A stretch of 64,000 nt of DNA, taken from positions 6,714,501-6,778,500 of the forward strand of contig NZ_CP091430.1 in the NCBI RefSeq assembly GCF_024734895.1, in the 5' to 3' direction. The position numbers and the translations under genes were made by a program. Below are positions 1-8,797 of the stretch, piece after piece. A model generated the notes under the pieces. That model searched no databases. It was not told the origin of the DNA and worked only from the letters and a program-made list of their open reading frames with translations. This stretch comes from Paenibacillus spongiae (GTDB taxonomy: Bacteria > Bacillota > Bacilli > Paenibacillales > Paenibacillaceae). Each line of letters starts with the position of its first letter. Positions within the stretch are counted from its first letter, which is position 1.

Positions 1-33
1 GTATGGACATCTGTAATATCACAGTATCCATAC
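1..33. repeat. imperfect palindrome at the window edge
   Basis: Arms GTATGGA and TCCATAC enclose a second pair, CTGT and ACAG, giving a 33-bp near-palindrome. It lies about 60 bp after the bmrD-like stop codon (minus strand). There is no T-run on either side, so it is not a clear terminator. It could be a 3' mRNA stem or an operator of a gene outside the window. Confidence 0.45.
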
Positions 34-91
34 GCTTCCTATAACGAATAAATAAGTTTCATAAGTCCGTCAACGTTAACTTAGAGCGAGC

Positions 92-2254
92 TTATACCGA
101 ATATGCGCCGGTCGGCGCGGCCATCGGCTTGTCGGACGCATCGGAAGGAGCAGCCGCCGATTCGCCCTGCTGCAGCTGATACATCTGATAATACTTGCCG
201 CCCTTCGCGATCAGCGTATCATGGTTGCCGCGTTCCACGACTTCGCCGCGGTCGAGCACCAGAATCAGGTCCGCGTTCTTGATCGTCGACAGCCGGTGGG
301 CGATCACGAACGTCGTCCTGCCTTTCTTCACGATCTCAAGCGCGTTCTGAATCATCGCCTCGGTCTCGGTATCGATATTGGAGGTCGCCTCATCCAGAAT
401 AAGAATGGCCGGATCGAAGGCGAGCGCCCGGGCGAAGGAGATCAGCTGACGCTGTCCGGCCGACAGCGTACTGCCCTTCTCGATGACCGGTTCGTCGATC
501 CCCTTCGGCAGATTCTTCAGCACCCTGTCGGCTCCGACATCCTGGAGCGCCTTCTCCACGCGCTCGCGGGTGATCGCCGGATCGTCCATCGATATGTTGG
601 AAGCGATCGTTCCCGTGAACAGGAACGGGTCCTGCAGCACGATCCCCATATGCTCCCGCATCGTTTGGCGCGGCATCGTGCGAATGTCTACGCCATCGAT
701 GGTCACGCGTCCGCTGTCTACGTCATAGAACCGGAATAACAGATTGATGATGGAGCTTTTTCCCGAGCCCGTATGACCGATCAGCGCAACGGTCTGACCT
801 TGCTTGGCCTCGAACGAAATGCCTTTGAGTACATTCTCGCCTTCCTTATAAGCAAACCAGACATCCTCGAATGCCACGTTGCCCTTATACCGCTCCATAT
901 GCTCATCGGATACGTCCTCGCCCTGCTCATCCAGCAGAACGAATACCCGCTCCGCCGATACGAGCGCCGTTTCCAGATTCGGCAGCTGGTTCACGATATT
1001 AACGATCGGTTGGAACAACCGGTTCAAGTAATCGACGAAAGCATACAGCACGCCGAGCGACACGACCGCCTCCGGACCGGCCAGCGATCCGCCGCCGAAG
1101 TAGTAGATCAGCGCGACATAGGCCACGTTCCGGATCACGTTGACCAGATTGTGCCCGGTCCAGGCATTCAGACTGAGCAGCTTATTCTTATATTTGAAGT
1201 TCTCGTCATTATAGTTCTCGAACTCCTGCTCCATCTTCTTTTCTTTGCGGAATGCGCGGATGACCGCCATCCCTTGAATCGTCTCATTAATGCGGCCGTT
1301 AATTTCACTTAACGTCGAACGGATAATCCGGTTATACCGCTTGGCGACTTTGCCGTACAGGATAACCCAGAGAACCATTGCCGGGATAATGAACAGACAT
1401 ATTGCAGCGAGCTTCACATCGAGAATGAACAGCGCCGTAAAGATACCCGCCATATAGATCGTACCTGTAAAAAAGTTGGCCAGCACGGTCACATACAGCT
1501 CGCGGATCGACTCGGTATCGTTCGTAATGCGTGACACGATCTTGCCGGCAGGCAGGTTGTCGAAGTAACGTACCGGCAACCGGTTGATATGCCCGAATAC
1601 CTCGTTGCGCATGTTCCGGATAATCCGGTTGGCCGATGCTTGCAAATAATAACGCTGCCCATATGAGAAGATAGCCGACAGCACGACTAGGCCAAAATAG
1701 AACCAGCAGAGCTGCAGCAGTCCGCCAATCTCCGGCCGGAAGAAGTTATACAGCTCGCCCTTGCTCAGCTTGGCGGCTTCATAGGAGGCGGATTCCGTCC
1801 CCTTCGTAATCGTAAGCACGCCATTGCCGTCAACCGTCCGCACCCCGTCGAACGCAATCGAGGACGGGATGAAATAATAATCCTTGCTCACCTGAATCAC
1901 CCTGGCTTCTTGGCCGCGGGCTTCGCCTTCTTCGAAATGGTCAGCCCGCTTGTAGGAGCTGCCCTGATAATCCGCCGCATACCGGTCCCCGGCATCCGTG
2001 CCGTACCAAGGCTGCTCAATGCCCGTGATGTGCACGTCGATCAGACGCTTCGCCACCAGCGGCCCCGCCAAATCTGTCGCAACGGCGACTGTCAGCATTA
2101 ATAATGCAATCAACAGCGGTCCTTTAACCCGCATCGCATACCGGATAAGCCGCTTAACGGTCCGCTTCGTATCCGCCGGCGGCAGATCCTGATCCGGATC
2201 CCCCTGCGCCAGCTCTAGTTCCAATTCCAAATCCTTTTCTTTGTCCTTGCTCAC
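92..2254 (-). CDS. bmrD: BmrD/YheH-like heterodimeric multidrug ABC exporter subunit
   Basis: A 720-residue fused permease-ATPase of the type IV ABC exporter family. The transmembrane domain (about residues 45-430) carries a large extracytoplasmic insert after the first helix (about residues 75-170), a hallmark of YheH/BmrD; the length is somewhat above the roughly 670 usual for that protein because of an acidic N-terminal tail rich in Glu-Leu repeats. The nucleotide-binding domain has Walker A GHTGSGKSS near 492, signature LSAGQRQL near 598, Walker B ILILDEATS near 618 with an intact catalytic Glu, and the switch AHRLST near 650. It lies 12 bp after the bmrC-like gene, so the two are one operon and should pair as a heterodimer exporting drugs across the membrane. 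Homology is clear; the substrates are inferred from the Bacillus pair. Confidence 0.93.
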   Translation of the reverse strand: MSKDKEKDLELELELAQGDPDQDLPPADTKRTVKRLIRYAMRVKGPLLIALLMLTVAVATDLAGPLVAKRLIDVHITGIEQPWYGTDAGDRYAADYQGSSYKRADHFEEGEARGQEARVIQVSKDYYFIPSSIAFDGVRTVDGNGVLTITKGTESASYEAAKLSKGELYNFFRPEIGGLLQLCWFYFGLVVLSAIFSYGQRYYLQASANRIIRNMRNEVFGHINRLPVRYFDNLPAGKIVSRITNDTESIRELYVTVLANFFTGTIYMAGIFTALFILDVKLAAICLFIIPAMVLWVILYGKVAKRYNRIIRSTLSEINGRINETIQGMAVIRAFRKEKKMEQEFENYNDENFKYKNKLLSLNAWTGHNLVNVIRNVAYVALIYYFGGGSLAGPEAVVSLGVLYAFVDYLNRLFQPIVNIVNQLPNLETALVSAERVFVLLDEQGEDVSDEHMERYKGNVAFEDVWFAYKEGENVLKGISFEAKQGQTVALIGHTGSGKSSIINLLFRFYDVDSGRVTIDGVDIRTMPRQTMREHMGIVLQDPFLFTGTIASNISMDDPAITRERVEKALQDVGADRVLKNLPKGIDEPVIEKGSTLSAGQRQLISFARALAFDPAILILDEATSNIDTETEAMIQNALEIVKKGRTTFVIAHRLSTIKNADLILVLDRGEVVERGNHDTLIAKGGKYYQMYQLQQGESAAAPSDASDKPMAAPTGAYSV

Positions 2255-2266
2255 GTGCCTTCACCT

Positions 2267-4009
2267 CTATTCGTTCGCCGCTTCAATCTGCTGTCTTACA
2301 TATTGCTCGCTATACCAGCCGCCTTGCCGCATTAGCGCTTCATGCGTCCCTTGCTCGATTACTTTTCCTTCATCTAATACGAGAATCCAGTCGGCATGCT
2401 GGACGGCGGACAGACGATGTGTCGTAATCAATGTCGTCTTGCCGGCGCGTTCGCTCCGGATGTTCGCGATGATCTCCGCTTCCGTCCGCGCATCGACGGC
2501 GGACATCGCATCGTCAAGCAGCAGTATATCGGGATCCGCGATGAGCGCCCTTGCGATGGACACCCGCTGCTTCTGACCGCCCGACAACGCAACGCCTTTC
2601 TCTCCGACCAGGGTCGACATCCCGCTCGGCAGGAAGGTTAAGTCTTTCTTGAACGCCGATGCCGATATCGCGCGTTCCAATTCGGCTTCGTCCGCTCCAT
2701 CGCGGCCGAATAGAATATTGTTCTTCACCGTCCGCGAGAAGAGGAACTGCTCCTGCGGCACATAGCCGTACCAGGATTTCAACCGATCCATATCGATCCG
2801 GTCAATCGGCGTGCTTGCAATGGCAATCTGGCCTTGGCCCAGCGGATATTCCCGAAGCAGCTGCTTGATCAGCGTCGTCTTGCCGCTGCCGGTCCGTCCA
2901 ACGATGCCCAGTGTCTGGCCTTGCTGCAATGTGAAGGTGACGCCGGATAAATTATCGACCGTTGAAGACGGATAACGGAACGTTACGTTGCGAAACTCGA
3001 TCTGTCCTGCAGCCGAGACAGGTTTCGTATCCACCGGATCCGGAACATCGGATTTCGCCCCGAGCGTTTCGATGACGCGGTCCAACGAAGCATTGCCCCG
3101 CTGCATAATATTGATCATCTCGCCGATGGCGAACATCGGCCAGATCAGCATGCCGAGATAGACGTTGAAGGCGACAAGGCCACCGATCGTCAGCTCGTTG
3201 TGATAAACCAGATTGGCCCCATAGCCCAAACCGATCAGATAGCTTGCGCCGACAAAGATTTTGACCGTCGGCTCGAACAAAGCATCGATCCGGACGACGG
3301 CAATATTTTTGCGCAGCACATCGTCGGTCACTTCCGCGAAGCGCTTCTCCGAAGCCCTCTCCTGCACATAGGCCCGGGTTACCCTCGTACCGGAAATCGT
3401 CTCAAGAACGCCGTCGTTCATCGCACCGAACGCATCCTGCGCATCGGAGAACCGGCTATGGATCTTGGTACCGAAGATGGAAACCAGAATGGCCATGAAC
3501 GGAAGCGGCAGAATCGCGACAAGCGTAAGCTTCCAGGAAACGAAGACCGACATGGTCACAAGGAGCGTGGCCATCCAGAGCGTTGAATCGATGAAGGTCA
3601 GCAGCCCGAAGCCGGCTGTCATGGAGAGCGCCTGCAGGTCATTCGTTGCCCGCGCCATCAGGTCTCCCGTCCGGTTCCGCTCATAGAAGGTCGGCGTCAT
3701 GCGCAGAAACTGCCGCATGAGCTTTGAACGCATCATTTTCTCGACGACGAATGCCGCCCCGAACAATTTATACTGCCAAATATATGATATCGCGTAGGTC
3801 AATATGGTTAGAATGACTAACATCACAAGCGTGGTGGTCATACTCTCCCAAGTCAAGGTTCCCAATTGAATGGAATCGATCGCGCTTCCCACCATCATGG
3901 GCGGGAACACCTCAAGGATCCCGCAGATGATCAGCAATGCGATCGCTGTAATATATCTCTTTTTCTCCAGCTTGAAAAACCAACCCAGTTTATGCAATAC
4001 AGCAATCAT
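2267..4009 (-). CDS. bmrC: BmrC/YheI-like heterodimeric multidrug ABC exporter subunit
   Basis: A 580-residue permease-ATPase, the usual length for YheI/BmrC. Six membrane helices occupy about residues 20-310. The ATPase domain has Walker A GRTGSGKTT near 371, signature LSGGQKQR near 476 and Walker B DILLLDDAMSAVD near 494. The residue after the Walker B Asp is Asp instead of the catalytic Glu, so this subunit contributes the degenerate ATP site, as expected in asymmetric heterodimers of this family; the BmrD-like partner supplies the competent site. The ATG has AGAGGAGAG upstream. A leader peptide gene and two terminators (4143-4376) precede it, so readthrough of that leader probably controls the whole operon. 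Confidence 0.93.
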   Translation of the reverse strand: MIAVLHKLGWFFKLEKKRYITAIALLIICGILEVFPPMMVGSAIDSIQLGTLTWESMTTTLVMLVILTILTYAISYIWQYKLFGAAFVVEKMMRSKLMRQFLRMTPTFYERNRTGDLMARATNDLQALSMTAGFGLLTFIDSTLWMATLLVTMSVFVSWKLTLVAILPLPFMAILVSIFGTKIHSRFSDAQDAFGAMNDGVLETISGTRVTRAYVQERASEKRFAEVTDDVLRKNIAVVRIDALFEPTVKIFVGASYLIGLGYGANLVYHNELTIGGLVAFNVYLGMLIWPMFAIGEMINIMQRGNASLDRVIETLGAKSDVPDPVDTKPVSAAGQIEFRNVTFRYPSSTVDNLSGVTFTLQQGQTLGIVGRTGSGKTTLIKQLLREYPLGQGQIAIASTPIDRIDMDRLKSWYGYVPQEQFLFSRTVKNNILFGRDGADEAELERAISASAFKKDLTFLPSGMSTLVGEKGVALSGGQKQRVSIARALIADPDILLLDDAMSAVDARTEAEIIANIRSERAGKTTLITTHRLSAVQHADWILVLDEGKVIEQGTHEALMRQGGWYSEQYVRQQIEAANE

Positions 4010-4152
4010 ATGGTTTGATCTCTCCTCTCACTCCAAAATTTAGCAAGAAGAAACGGCTTCCTCCGTCCGCCGCGGCGAAGTAAGTTTCTCCCCTGAACAA
4101 GACCAGAACAATGTTGATATCATGCTTAACCTCCCTGATCTTGCAAAAAAAC

Positions 4153-4183
4153 AAAGCACACCGCGCTAGAGACGGTGTGCTTT
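4153..4183 (-). terminator. leader terminator T2 before bmrC
   Basis: The 11-bp arms AAAGCACACCG/CGGTGTGCTTT close a 9-nt loop. Read on the minus strand they are followed by GTTTTTTT. The structure lies inside the untranslated leader of the bmrC-like gene, not after a gene, so it must be read through for bmrCD expression. Confidence 0.8.
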
Positions 4184-4201
4184 GGCCCTGCTTTATATAT
4201 T

Positions 4202-4238
4202 AAAAAAAGCGCACGTCACGAGAGTCCGTGACCTGCGC
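4202..4238 (-). terminator. leader terminator T1 before bmrC
   Basis: The 12-bp arms (4209-4220 and 4227-4238, one C:C mismatch) close a 6-nt loop, followed on the minus strand by seven T residues. It starts about 25 bp after the leader-peptide stop codon, the normal geometry of a ribosome-controlled attenuator. Confidence 0.82.
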
Positions 4239-4262
4239 CCTGATTATAGCTGCGAATGATAC

Positions 4263-4376
4263 CTATACGACAAAAATATCGCCGGATCGATCGTCAAGGA
4301 GGCCACGACATGTATGCAGTTGTACGTTCAATTGACTATGGTTCACGGCAATCTGACGAATATTCGCATTAAACAT
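4263..4376 (-). CDS. putative attenuator leader peptide (BmrB-like), 37 residues
   Basis: An open frame of 37 codons starts at ATG 4376 with GGGAG ten bases upstream and begins MFNANIRQIAVNHSQ. It sits between a good promoter and two tandem Rho-independent terminators that precede bmrC. In Bacillus subtilis the orthologous exporter operon is preceded by the translated leader bmrB and is induced by translation-inhibiting antibiotics through ribosome-mediated attenuation. This frame has the same position and is therefore likely to act by its translation and not as a free protein. Its sequence similarity to BmrB was not tested; the claim rests on position, ribosome site and terminators. Confidence 0.7.
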   Translation of the reverse strand: MFNANIRQIAVNHSQLNVQLHTCRGLLDDRSGDIFVV

Positions 4377-4425
4377 GTCTGAGTCACTCCCTTTCCGTTC
4401 TGATTTGCAATATGATACTTCGTAA

Positions 4426-4453
4426 GTTATCACGCGGGACAAACCGTTGTCAA
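4426..4453 (-). promoter_or_regulatory. promoter of the leader-bmrC-bmrD operon
   Basis: On the minus strand the -35 box is TTGACA (4448-4453), the spacer 16 bp and the -10 box GATAAC (4426-4431). The predicted start lies about 45 bases before the leader-peptide ATG. Confidence 0.65.
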
Positions 4454-4518
4454 CCCTATATTTGGGTAAATGAAAAATCCAATCCTATCCTTATTTCGTC
4501 TGCGCAAGCGGCTGGAGA

Positions 4519-5736
4519 TCAGTTCTTGACCAAGCCGTGCGGGTCGATGACGAACTTCTTGGAGGCGCCTTTATCGAATGCCGTATAGGCGGCAGGGGCC
4601 TCTGCCAGCGAAATTTTCGTCGCGTTGACCGCTTTGGCGATTTGGGCTTTGCCGCTAAGAATGGCCTGCATCAGGTTGCGGTGATACTGCATGACCGGCG
4701 TTTGGCCCGTTACGAATGTGTGGGATTTCGCCCACCCGAGGCCGAAACGGATTTTGAGCGTGCCGATCTTGGCATCCTCGTCGACGGCCCCAGGGTCGCC
4801 CGTTACGTATAGACCGGGAATACCCAGGCGTCCGCCTGCCCGAGTGACCTGCATAATCGTATTCAAGACCGTAGCCGGCGCTTCGCCATGCGCATGACCG
4901 TGGCCGTGCGCTTCGAAACCGACGCAATCCACGGCGCAATCAACCTCAGGCTCGCCGATAATCTGTTCGATCTGCTCGCCCAGGTTCGGATGCTCCCGCA
5001 AATTGACGGTCTCGCAGCCGAAGCTGCGCGCCTGCATCAGCCGTTCGGCATTCAAGTCGCCTACGATGACGACGGATGCGCCCAATAGCTGAGCGGAATG
5101 CGCCGCCGCCAAGCCGACCGGGCCGGCGCCGGCGATATAGACGGTAGAGCCCGGCTTCACGCCTGCGCTGACTGCACCGTGATAACCGGTCGGGAAGATG
5201 TCCGAAAGCATCGTCAGATCGAGAATTTTCTCCATCGCCTGTTCTTTATCCGGAAACTTCAACAGCTGGAAATCCGCGTACGGCACCATGACATATTCCG
5301 ATTGACCGCCGACCCATCCGCCCATATCGACATAGCCATATGCCGAGCCGGGTCTGTCCGGGTTTACGTTATCGCACACATGCGTGTTGCGCTCCTTGCA
5401 ATTCCGGCAGCGCCCGCAGGCAATATTGAACGGAACCGAAACGAGGTCCCCCTTCTTAATGAACTCCACGTCCCGCCCGACTTCAATGACTTCGCCCGTG
5501 ATCTCATGCCCTAATACAAGTCCGCTCGGAGCGGTCGTGCGGCCTCTCACCATATGCTGGTCGCTGCCGCAGATGTTCGTCGTGACCACCTTCAGAATAA
5601 CGCCATGCTCGCACTTGCGGCCGACGTTCAACGGGTTAACCCCCGGTCCGTCCCGAAGCACCAAATCCGGATAGGAAATATCCCTTACTTCCACCTTGCC
5701 GGGTTCCACATAGACGACTGCACGATTATCCATCAT
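4519..5736 (-). CDS. fdhA: zinc-dependent formaldehyde dehydrogenase, glutathione-independent type
   Basis: A medium-chain zinc dehydrogenase of 405 residues that oxidises formaldehyde (and other aldehydes) with NAD+, like Pseudomonas FdhA, which keeps its cofactor bound. The catalytic zinc ligand region is CGSD at 56-59 and GHE at 76-78; the structural zinc cysteines are at 107, 110, 113 and 121. The Rossmann motif GAGPVGLAAA follows near 215. A His-rich stretch HGHGHAHGE near 300 is an unusual local insertion. The start at 5736 (ATGATG) is preferred because GAGGAG precedes it; an upstream ATG at 5778 lacks one. It appears monocistronic and probably detoxifies formaldehyde. Confidence 0.87.
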   Translation of the reverse strand: MMDNRAVVYVEPGKVEVRDISYPDLVLRDGPGVNPLNVGRKCEHGVILKVVTTNICGSDQHMVRGRTTAPSGLVLGHEITGEVIEVGRDVEFIKKGDLVSVPFNIACGRCRNCKERNTHVCDNVNPDRPGSAYGYVDMGGWVGGQSEYVMVPYADFQLLKFPDKEQAMEKILDLTMLSDIFPTGYHGAVSAGVKPGSTVYIAGAGPVGLAAAHSAQLLGASVVIVGDLNAERLMQARSFGCETVNLREHPNLGEQIEQIIGEPEVDCAVDCVGFEAHGHGHAHGEAPATVLNTIMQVTRAGGRLGIPGLYVTGDPGAVDEDAKIGTLKIRFGLGWAKSHTFVTGQTPVMQYHRNLMQAILSGKAQIAKAVNATKISLAEAPAAYTAFDKGASKKFVIDPHGLVKN

Positions 5737-5920
5737 TCCTTCACTCCTCGTTCTGGGATAGGTCAAGCGTAAGCGCATTCATGGATCGTAATAGCCCGTC
5801 TTCTCAAATAAAACCGATTTTGCCCATACTTCTAGTAACGCCACTATTATACAAGGGCTGTCTAGTTTTTTTCCAGTATTGATTTTGCTGAAAAGTCATG
5901 TAATCCTGCTGGTTCCGACA

Positions 5921-5949
5921 TTGATTTCGCACCCTTGATCGGCTATAAT
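5921..5949 (+). promoter_or_regulatory. sigma-A type promoter of the YneQ-like gene
   Basis: TTGATT (5921-5926), a 17-bp spacer and a perfect TATAAT (5944-5949), about 70 bases before the ATG at 6021. Confidence 0.65.
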
Positions 5950-6020
5950 TTGGTCCACTCGATATTCCCGCAAGCTCGATCTGCGTAAACTTGCGGGTGG
6001 AGAAAGGCGGTCGGGGCAAT

Positions 6021-6338
6021 ATGGCGCTCGGGATAACAAGACAGGAATTGAATGAATGGAAAGCCGCCGTCTCCCGCGGAGAGATCGCCTTCCTCACTCA
6101 TTATTGGCTGGACAACCGCTTCCCCCACATTCGTACCGTTACCAAGGTCGGCTGCTCCGATCTGAATCACTTGGCAGCCTGGTGCCGTGACAATGGGCTT
6201 AATCCGGCTTATATCCATCACCGCCAGGACTACCCGCACTTCGATCTGCTCGCTCCCAAGCAGCTGGAGATCCTGCGGCGCGAAGGGCTCTTGTCACATA
6301 TCGAACGGTTCAAATTGTTGGATGAATATACCGAATAG
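6021..6338 (+). CDS. conserved small protein, YneQ-like
   Basis: A 105-residue soluble protein beginning MALGITRQELNEWK, with the conserved-looking segments GEIAFLTHYWLDNRFPHI and TKVGCSDLNHLAAWC and an HHRQDYPHFDL stretch. It resembles the Bacillus YneQ family of unknown function. No membrane segment or signal is visible. The His/Cys/Asp-rich core could bind a metal, but this is speculation. The ATG at 6021 has AAAGGCGG upstream; a TTG at 5991 would add ten residues. A promoter lies at 5921-5949 and the stop codon is inside the left arm of a terminator. Confidence 0.72.
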   Translation: MALGITRQELNEWKAAVSRGEIAFLTHYWLDNRFPHIRTVTKVGCSDLNHLAAWCRDNGLNPAYIHHRQDYPHFDLLAPKQLEILRREGLLSHIERFKLLDEYTE

Positions 6339-6380
6339 GGTACCGCAAACAGGAATTCAAACTTCTCTCGGTACCCTATT
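6334..6380. terminator. bidirectional terminator
   Basis: The 12-bp perfect arms AATAGGGTACCG/CGGTACCCTATT lie between the convergent YneQ-like and antiporter genes and can serve both. Confidence 0.7.
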
Positions 6381-6404
6381 TAACTTAGCTCTGCGCTTTC
6401 GTTA

Positions 6405-8456
6405 TCATCCTTCCTCCAAAATAGCGGTCTCCAGCTCATTGACGAACCGACGCAGCTTAGCGGCTAGCTTCCGGTTGATTTCGCCCTTCTCGTAGAGCTC
6501 CTCCACATAGTCGCGCTGTCCCTGCAACGCATGGATCTGGAGATCGAGCTCGCGATCATCCGGCAAAGCTTGTTCATCGGACGGTTCCTTCTGCGCCTCG
6601 TCTTGCCCGATACCTGACTTATGCAGCTGCTGAGCATCCCGCTTACGCTCCTTGCAGTCCTCGCCGGTGCTGTTCACCCTTGCCTTCAGCAGCCCGTAAT
6701 GAGCAAGAACGACGTCGGCAGCTGCATGATTCTGCTCGTTGCGGGACGCCTGAACAGCTCTAATCGCAGCTTCGGCCATCATTGCTTTGGCTTCCAGGAC
6801 GCTCAGACCGTCGGTACATGCCGAGTCATCGCCGCCGTTCACGGATACCGCAAACAAGCTGGATACCAGGCGGCGCACTTCTGCCCAAGAGCTTATAAAT
6901 TTGTCGTCCAGTCGCTCAACAAGAAGCGATTCGGTCCGGTCGACGATATCGCCCAGCTGATCGGCAAGCTCCGGCGACAATCGCGCCGCCTTCTCCAGAC
7001 GAGCCAATTCCTCTCGCTCGGCCCGGAGTCCCACAATGCGGAGCTCCGCCTCTAACCGGCGCATGACGCCGTTCTCACGCTTCCCGTCATCCGCGCGCTG
7101 CAAACGACGGGTGCGCTCTTGAAACCTGTTGATCATCGCAGTGGCATGAGCCGAATGTTCGCCTTTCATCGCCCGCCTCAGCACCTCCACGCCTGCCCCG
7201 ACCATGCCATCGAAAGCCGCTTTCTCAGCATCTTCGGGCTCTTCCGATCCTTTCATCAGAATCGGAAGAACGATGCTCGCGATAAGAAGCGACAGCAGGA
7301 TGACGCCGCCGGCCAGAAACAGAATCAAATCCCGCTGCGGAAACGGCTGTCCGTTATCGAGAAAGAACGGGATCGACAAGGCGCCGACCAGCGTCACCGC
7401 GCCGCGTACGCCGGACAGGGACGTAACGACGGCAGCCTTCAAGGTCGACCCGCGCGAGATCAGCAGCAGCCATACAAACCGGATGAGGATTAATAGTGCT
7501 GTAATGGCCACCACGTATCCGATAACCTTCAAATTGTCGAATGCGGCGCTTCGAAAGACCGTATGGAATAAGCCCGGTATAACCGCGCCCAGAATAACGA
7601 AGACCAGGCCGTTCAGAACGAAAATAACGATCGTCCATGTGCTGGCCGACACCACTTGCAGCTTGAAATGCGGCGAAGCGGTACGGTCTCTTTCAATCGC
7701 ATGGATGACGCCGCCGGCAACCACGGCAAGGATACCGGACAGTCCGAGCTCTTCGCTAACGATATAAATAAAAAACGGCGTTAATAGCTGCAGCAGCATG
7801 TGCGTCGTTACGTCTTCCATGCCGAGCCGCCTTAGAAACAAGCTCAAGCGAATAATCAGAAAGGCAAGCACCGCACCTACAAGCAGACCGCCGACGGCGA
7901 TCAGAACAAAGCTGCCCGCCGCCTTGGACAGCGAGAACGATCCCGTCATAGCCGCGCCAAGAGCAAACTTGAACGCCACCAGGCCGGAGGCGTCATTCAT
8001 GAGCGCCTCGCCTTCCAACAGACGCAGCACGCGCTTGGGGAGATGAATCCGCTTGGCCATCGCGCCTACGGCGACTGCATCGGTCGGAGACAGAATCGCC
8101 GCAAGCGCGAAGGAAGCAGGCAGCGATAGGGACGGAATCATCCAGTGGATCGCATAGCCGGCCACCAGCACCGTCGCAAAGACAAGCCCCAATGCCATCA
8201 GCAAAATAGGCGCCCGCAGATTCCATAGATCTTCCCGGGGCGTCCGCTTGCCGTCATGGAACAGAAGCGGCGCGATAAACAGAATGAAGAAAACTTCAGG
8301 CTCCAGCTCCAGATGTATGCCCGGGGGAATGATGGCGACAAGGGCGCCAAGGGCCATCTGAATGAGCGGAACCGGGATAAAGGGGAGGAATCGATACAAT
8401 ACGTTGGACAATCCAATGAGTGCGATAAAAATAAGTACGGTCAGCAGCAGTTCCAT
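6405..8456 (-). CDS. CPA1-family Na+/H+ antiporter (NhaK/YvgP type)
   Basis: A 683-residue protein with about 12 membrane segments in the first 410 residues and a long charged cytoplasmic C-terminus (about 410-683). The motifs LFIAPLLFHDG near 60, ILSPTDAVAVGAM near 125 and EGEALMNDASGLVAF near 150 are those of bacterial CPA1 exchangers; the ND pair in the last one supplies the ion-binding Asp. The length fits the NhaK/YvgP group (about 670 residues). It exchanges cytoplasmic Na+ or K+ for protons in pH and salt homeostasis. The tail is rich in Glu, Arg and Lys and probably folds as helices with a regulatory role. Confidence 0.9.
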   Translation of the reverse strand: MELLLTVLIFIALIGLSNVLYRFLPFIPVPLIQMALGALVAIIPPGIHLELEPEVFFILFIAPLLFHDGKRTPREDLWNLRAPILLMALGLVFATVLVAGYAIHWMIPSLSLPASFALAAILSPTDAVAVGAMAKRIHLPKRVLRLLEGEALMNDASGLVAFKFALGAAMTGSFSLSKAAGSFVLIAVGGLLVGAVLAFLIIRLSLFLRRLGMEDVTTHMLLQLLTPFFIYIVSEELGLSGILAVVAGGVIHAIERDRTASPHFKLQVVSASTWTIVIFVLNGLVFVILGAVIPGLFHTVFRSAAFDNLKVIGYVVAITALLILIRFVWLLLISRGSTLKAAVVTSLSGVRGAVTLVGALSIPFFLDNGQPFPQRDLILFLAGGVILLSLLIASIVLPILMKGSEEPEDAEKAAFDGMVGAGVEVLRRAMKGEHSAHATAMINRFQERTRRLQRADDGKRENGVMRRLEAELRIVGLRAEREELARLEKAARLSPELADQLGDIVDRTESLLVERLDDKFISSWAEVRRLVSSLFAVSVNGGDDSACTDGLSVLEAKAMMAEAAIRAVQASRNEQNHAAADVVLAHYGLLKARVNSTGEDCKERKRDAQQLHKSGIGQDEAQKEPSDEQALPDDRELDLQIHALQGQRDYVEELYEKGEINRKLAAKLRRFVNELETAILEEG

Positions 8457-8684
8457 TCGTCCGAATCTTCCCTTCTTACCAGAACCTCTGTTACCTTTTT
8501 ACCCGTTCCCCATCGATATGATACGGCTGAGCTAATGAATTATATCAACGACGATGCCGCCGGCATTTCCGGTCTTTTGATGCCTCCAGCCGGCCATGCT
8601 CTTTACGGCTGGCAGCCGCAATTCCGCCAGGCAGCCGCTAGGAGCCGCCTTATAAAAAGGGAGAAACAAACCTTATACAAAACA

Positions 8685-8713
8685 TTGACAACCATTTTCC
8701 GCAGGTGTATGTT
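8685..8713 (+). promoter_or_regulatory. promoter of the tetR-MMPL unit
   Basis: A perfect TTGACA (8685-8690), 17-bp spacer and TATGTT (8708-8713). The palindromic operator at 8714-8729 abuts the -10 box. Confidence 0.72.
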
Positions 8714-8729
8714 CTTATCAAGCGATAAG
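8714..8729. promoter_or_regulatory. operator 1 of the TetR regulator
   Basis: CTTATC-AAGC-GATAAG is a perfect 6-bp inverted repeat directly after the -10 box of the tetR promoter. The same motif returns before the MMPL gene at 9471-9488, which makes both likely binding sites of the TetR protein encoded between them. Confidence 0.7.
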
Positions 8730-8797
8730 TATTAACAACGACAGACGCCGTCAATGCGGCGAAATGAATTCCGGATAAGGAGGGAAATGCGATTCCT

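Noticed and set aside
5804-6239. Minus-strand frames of 97 and 98 residues before the YneQ-like gene
   Set aside because: They are antisense to the YneQ-like gene and its promoter and have no ribosome sites.
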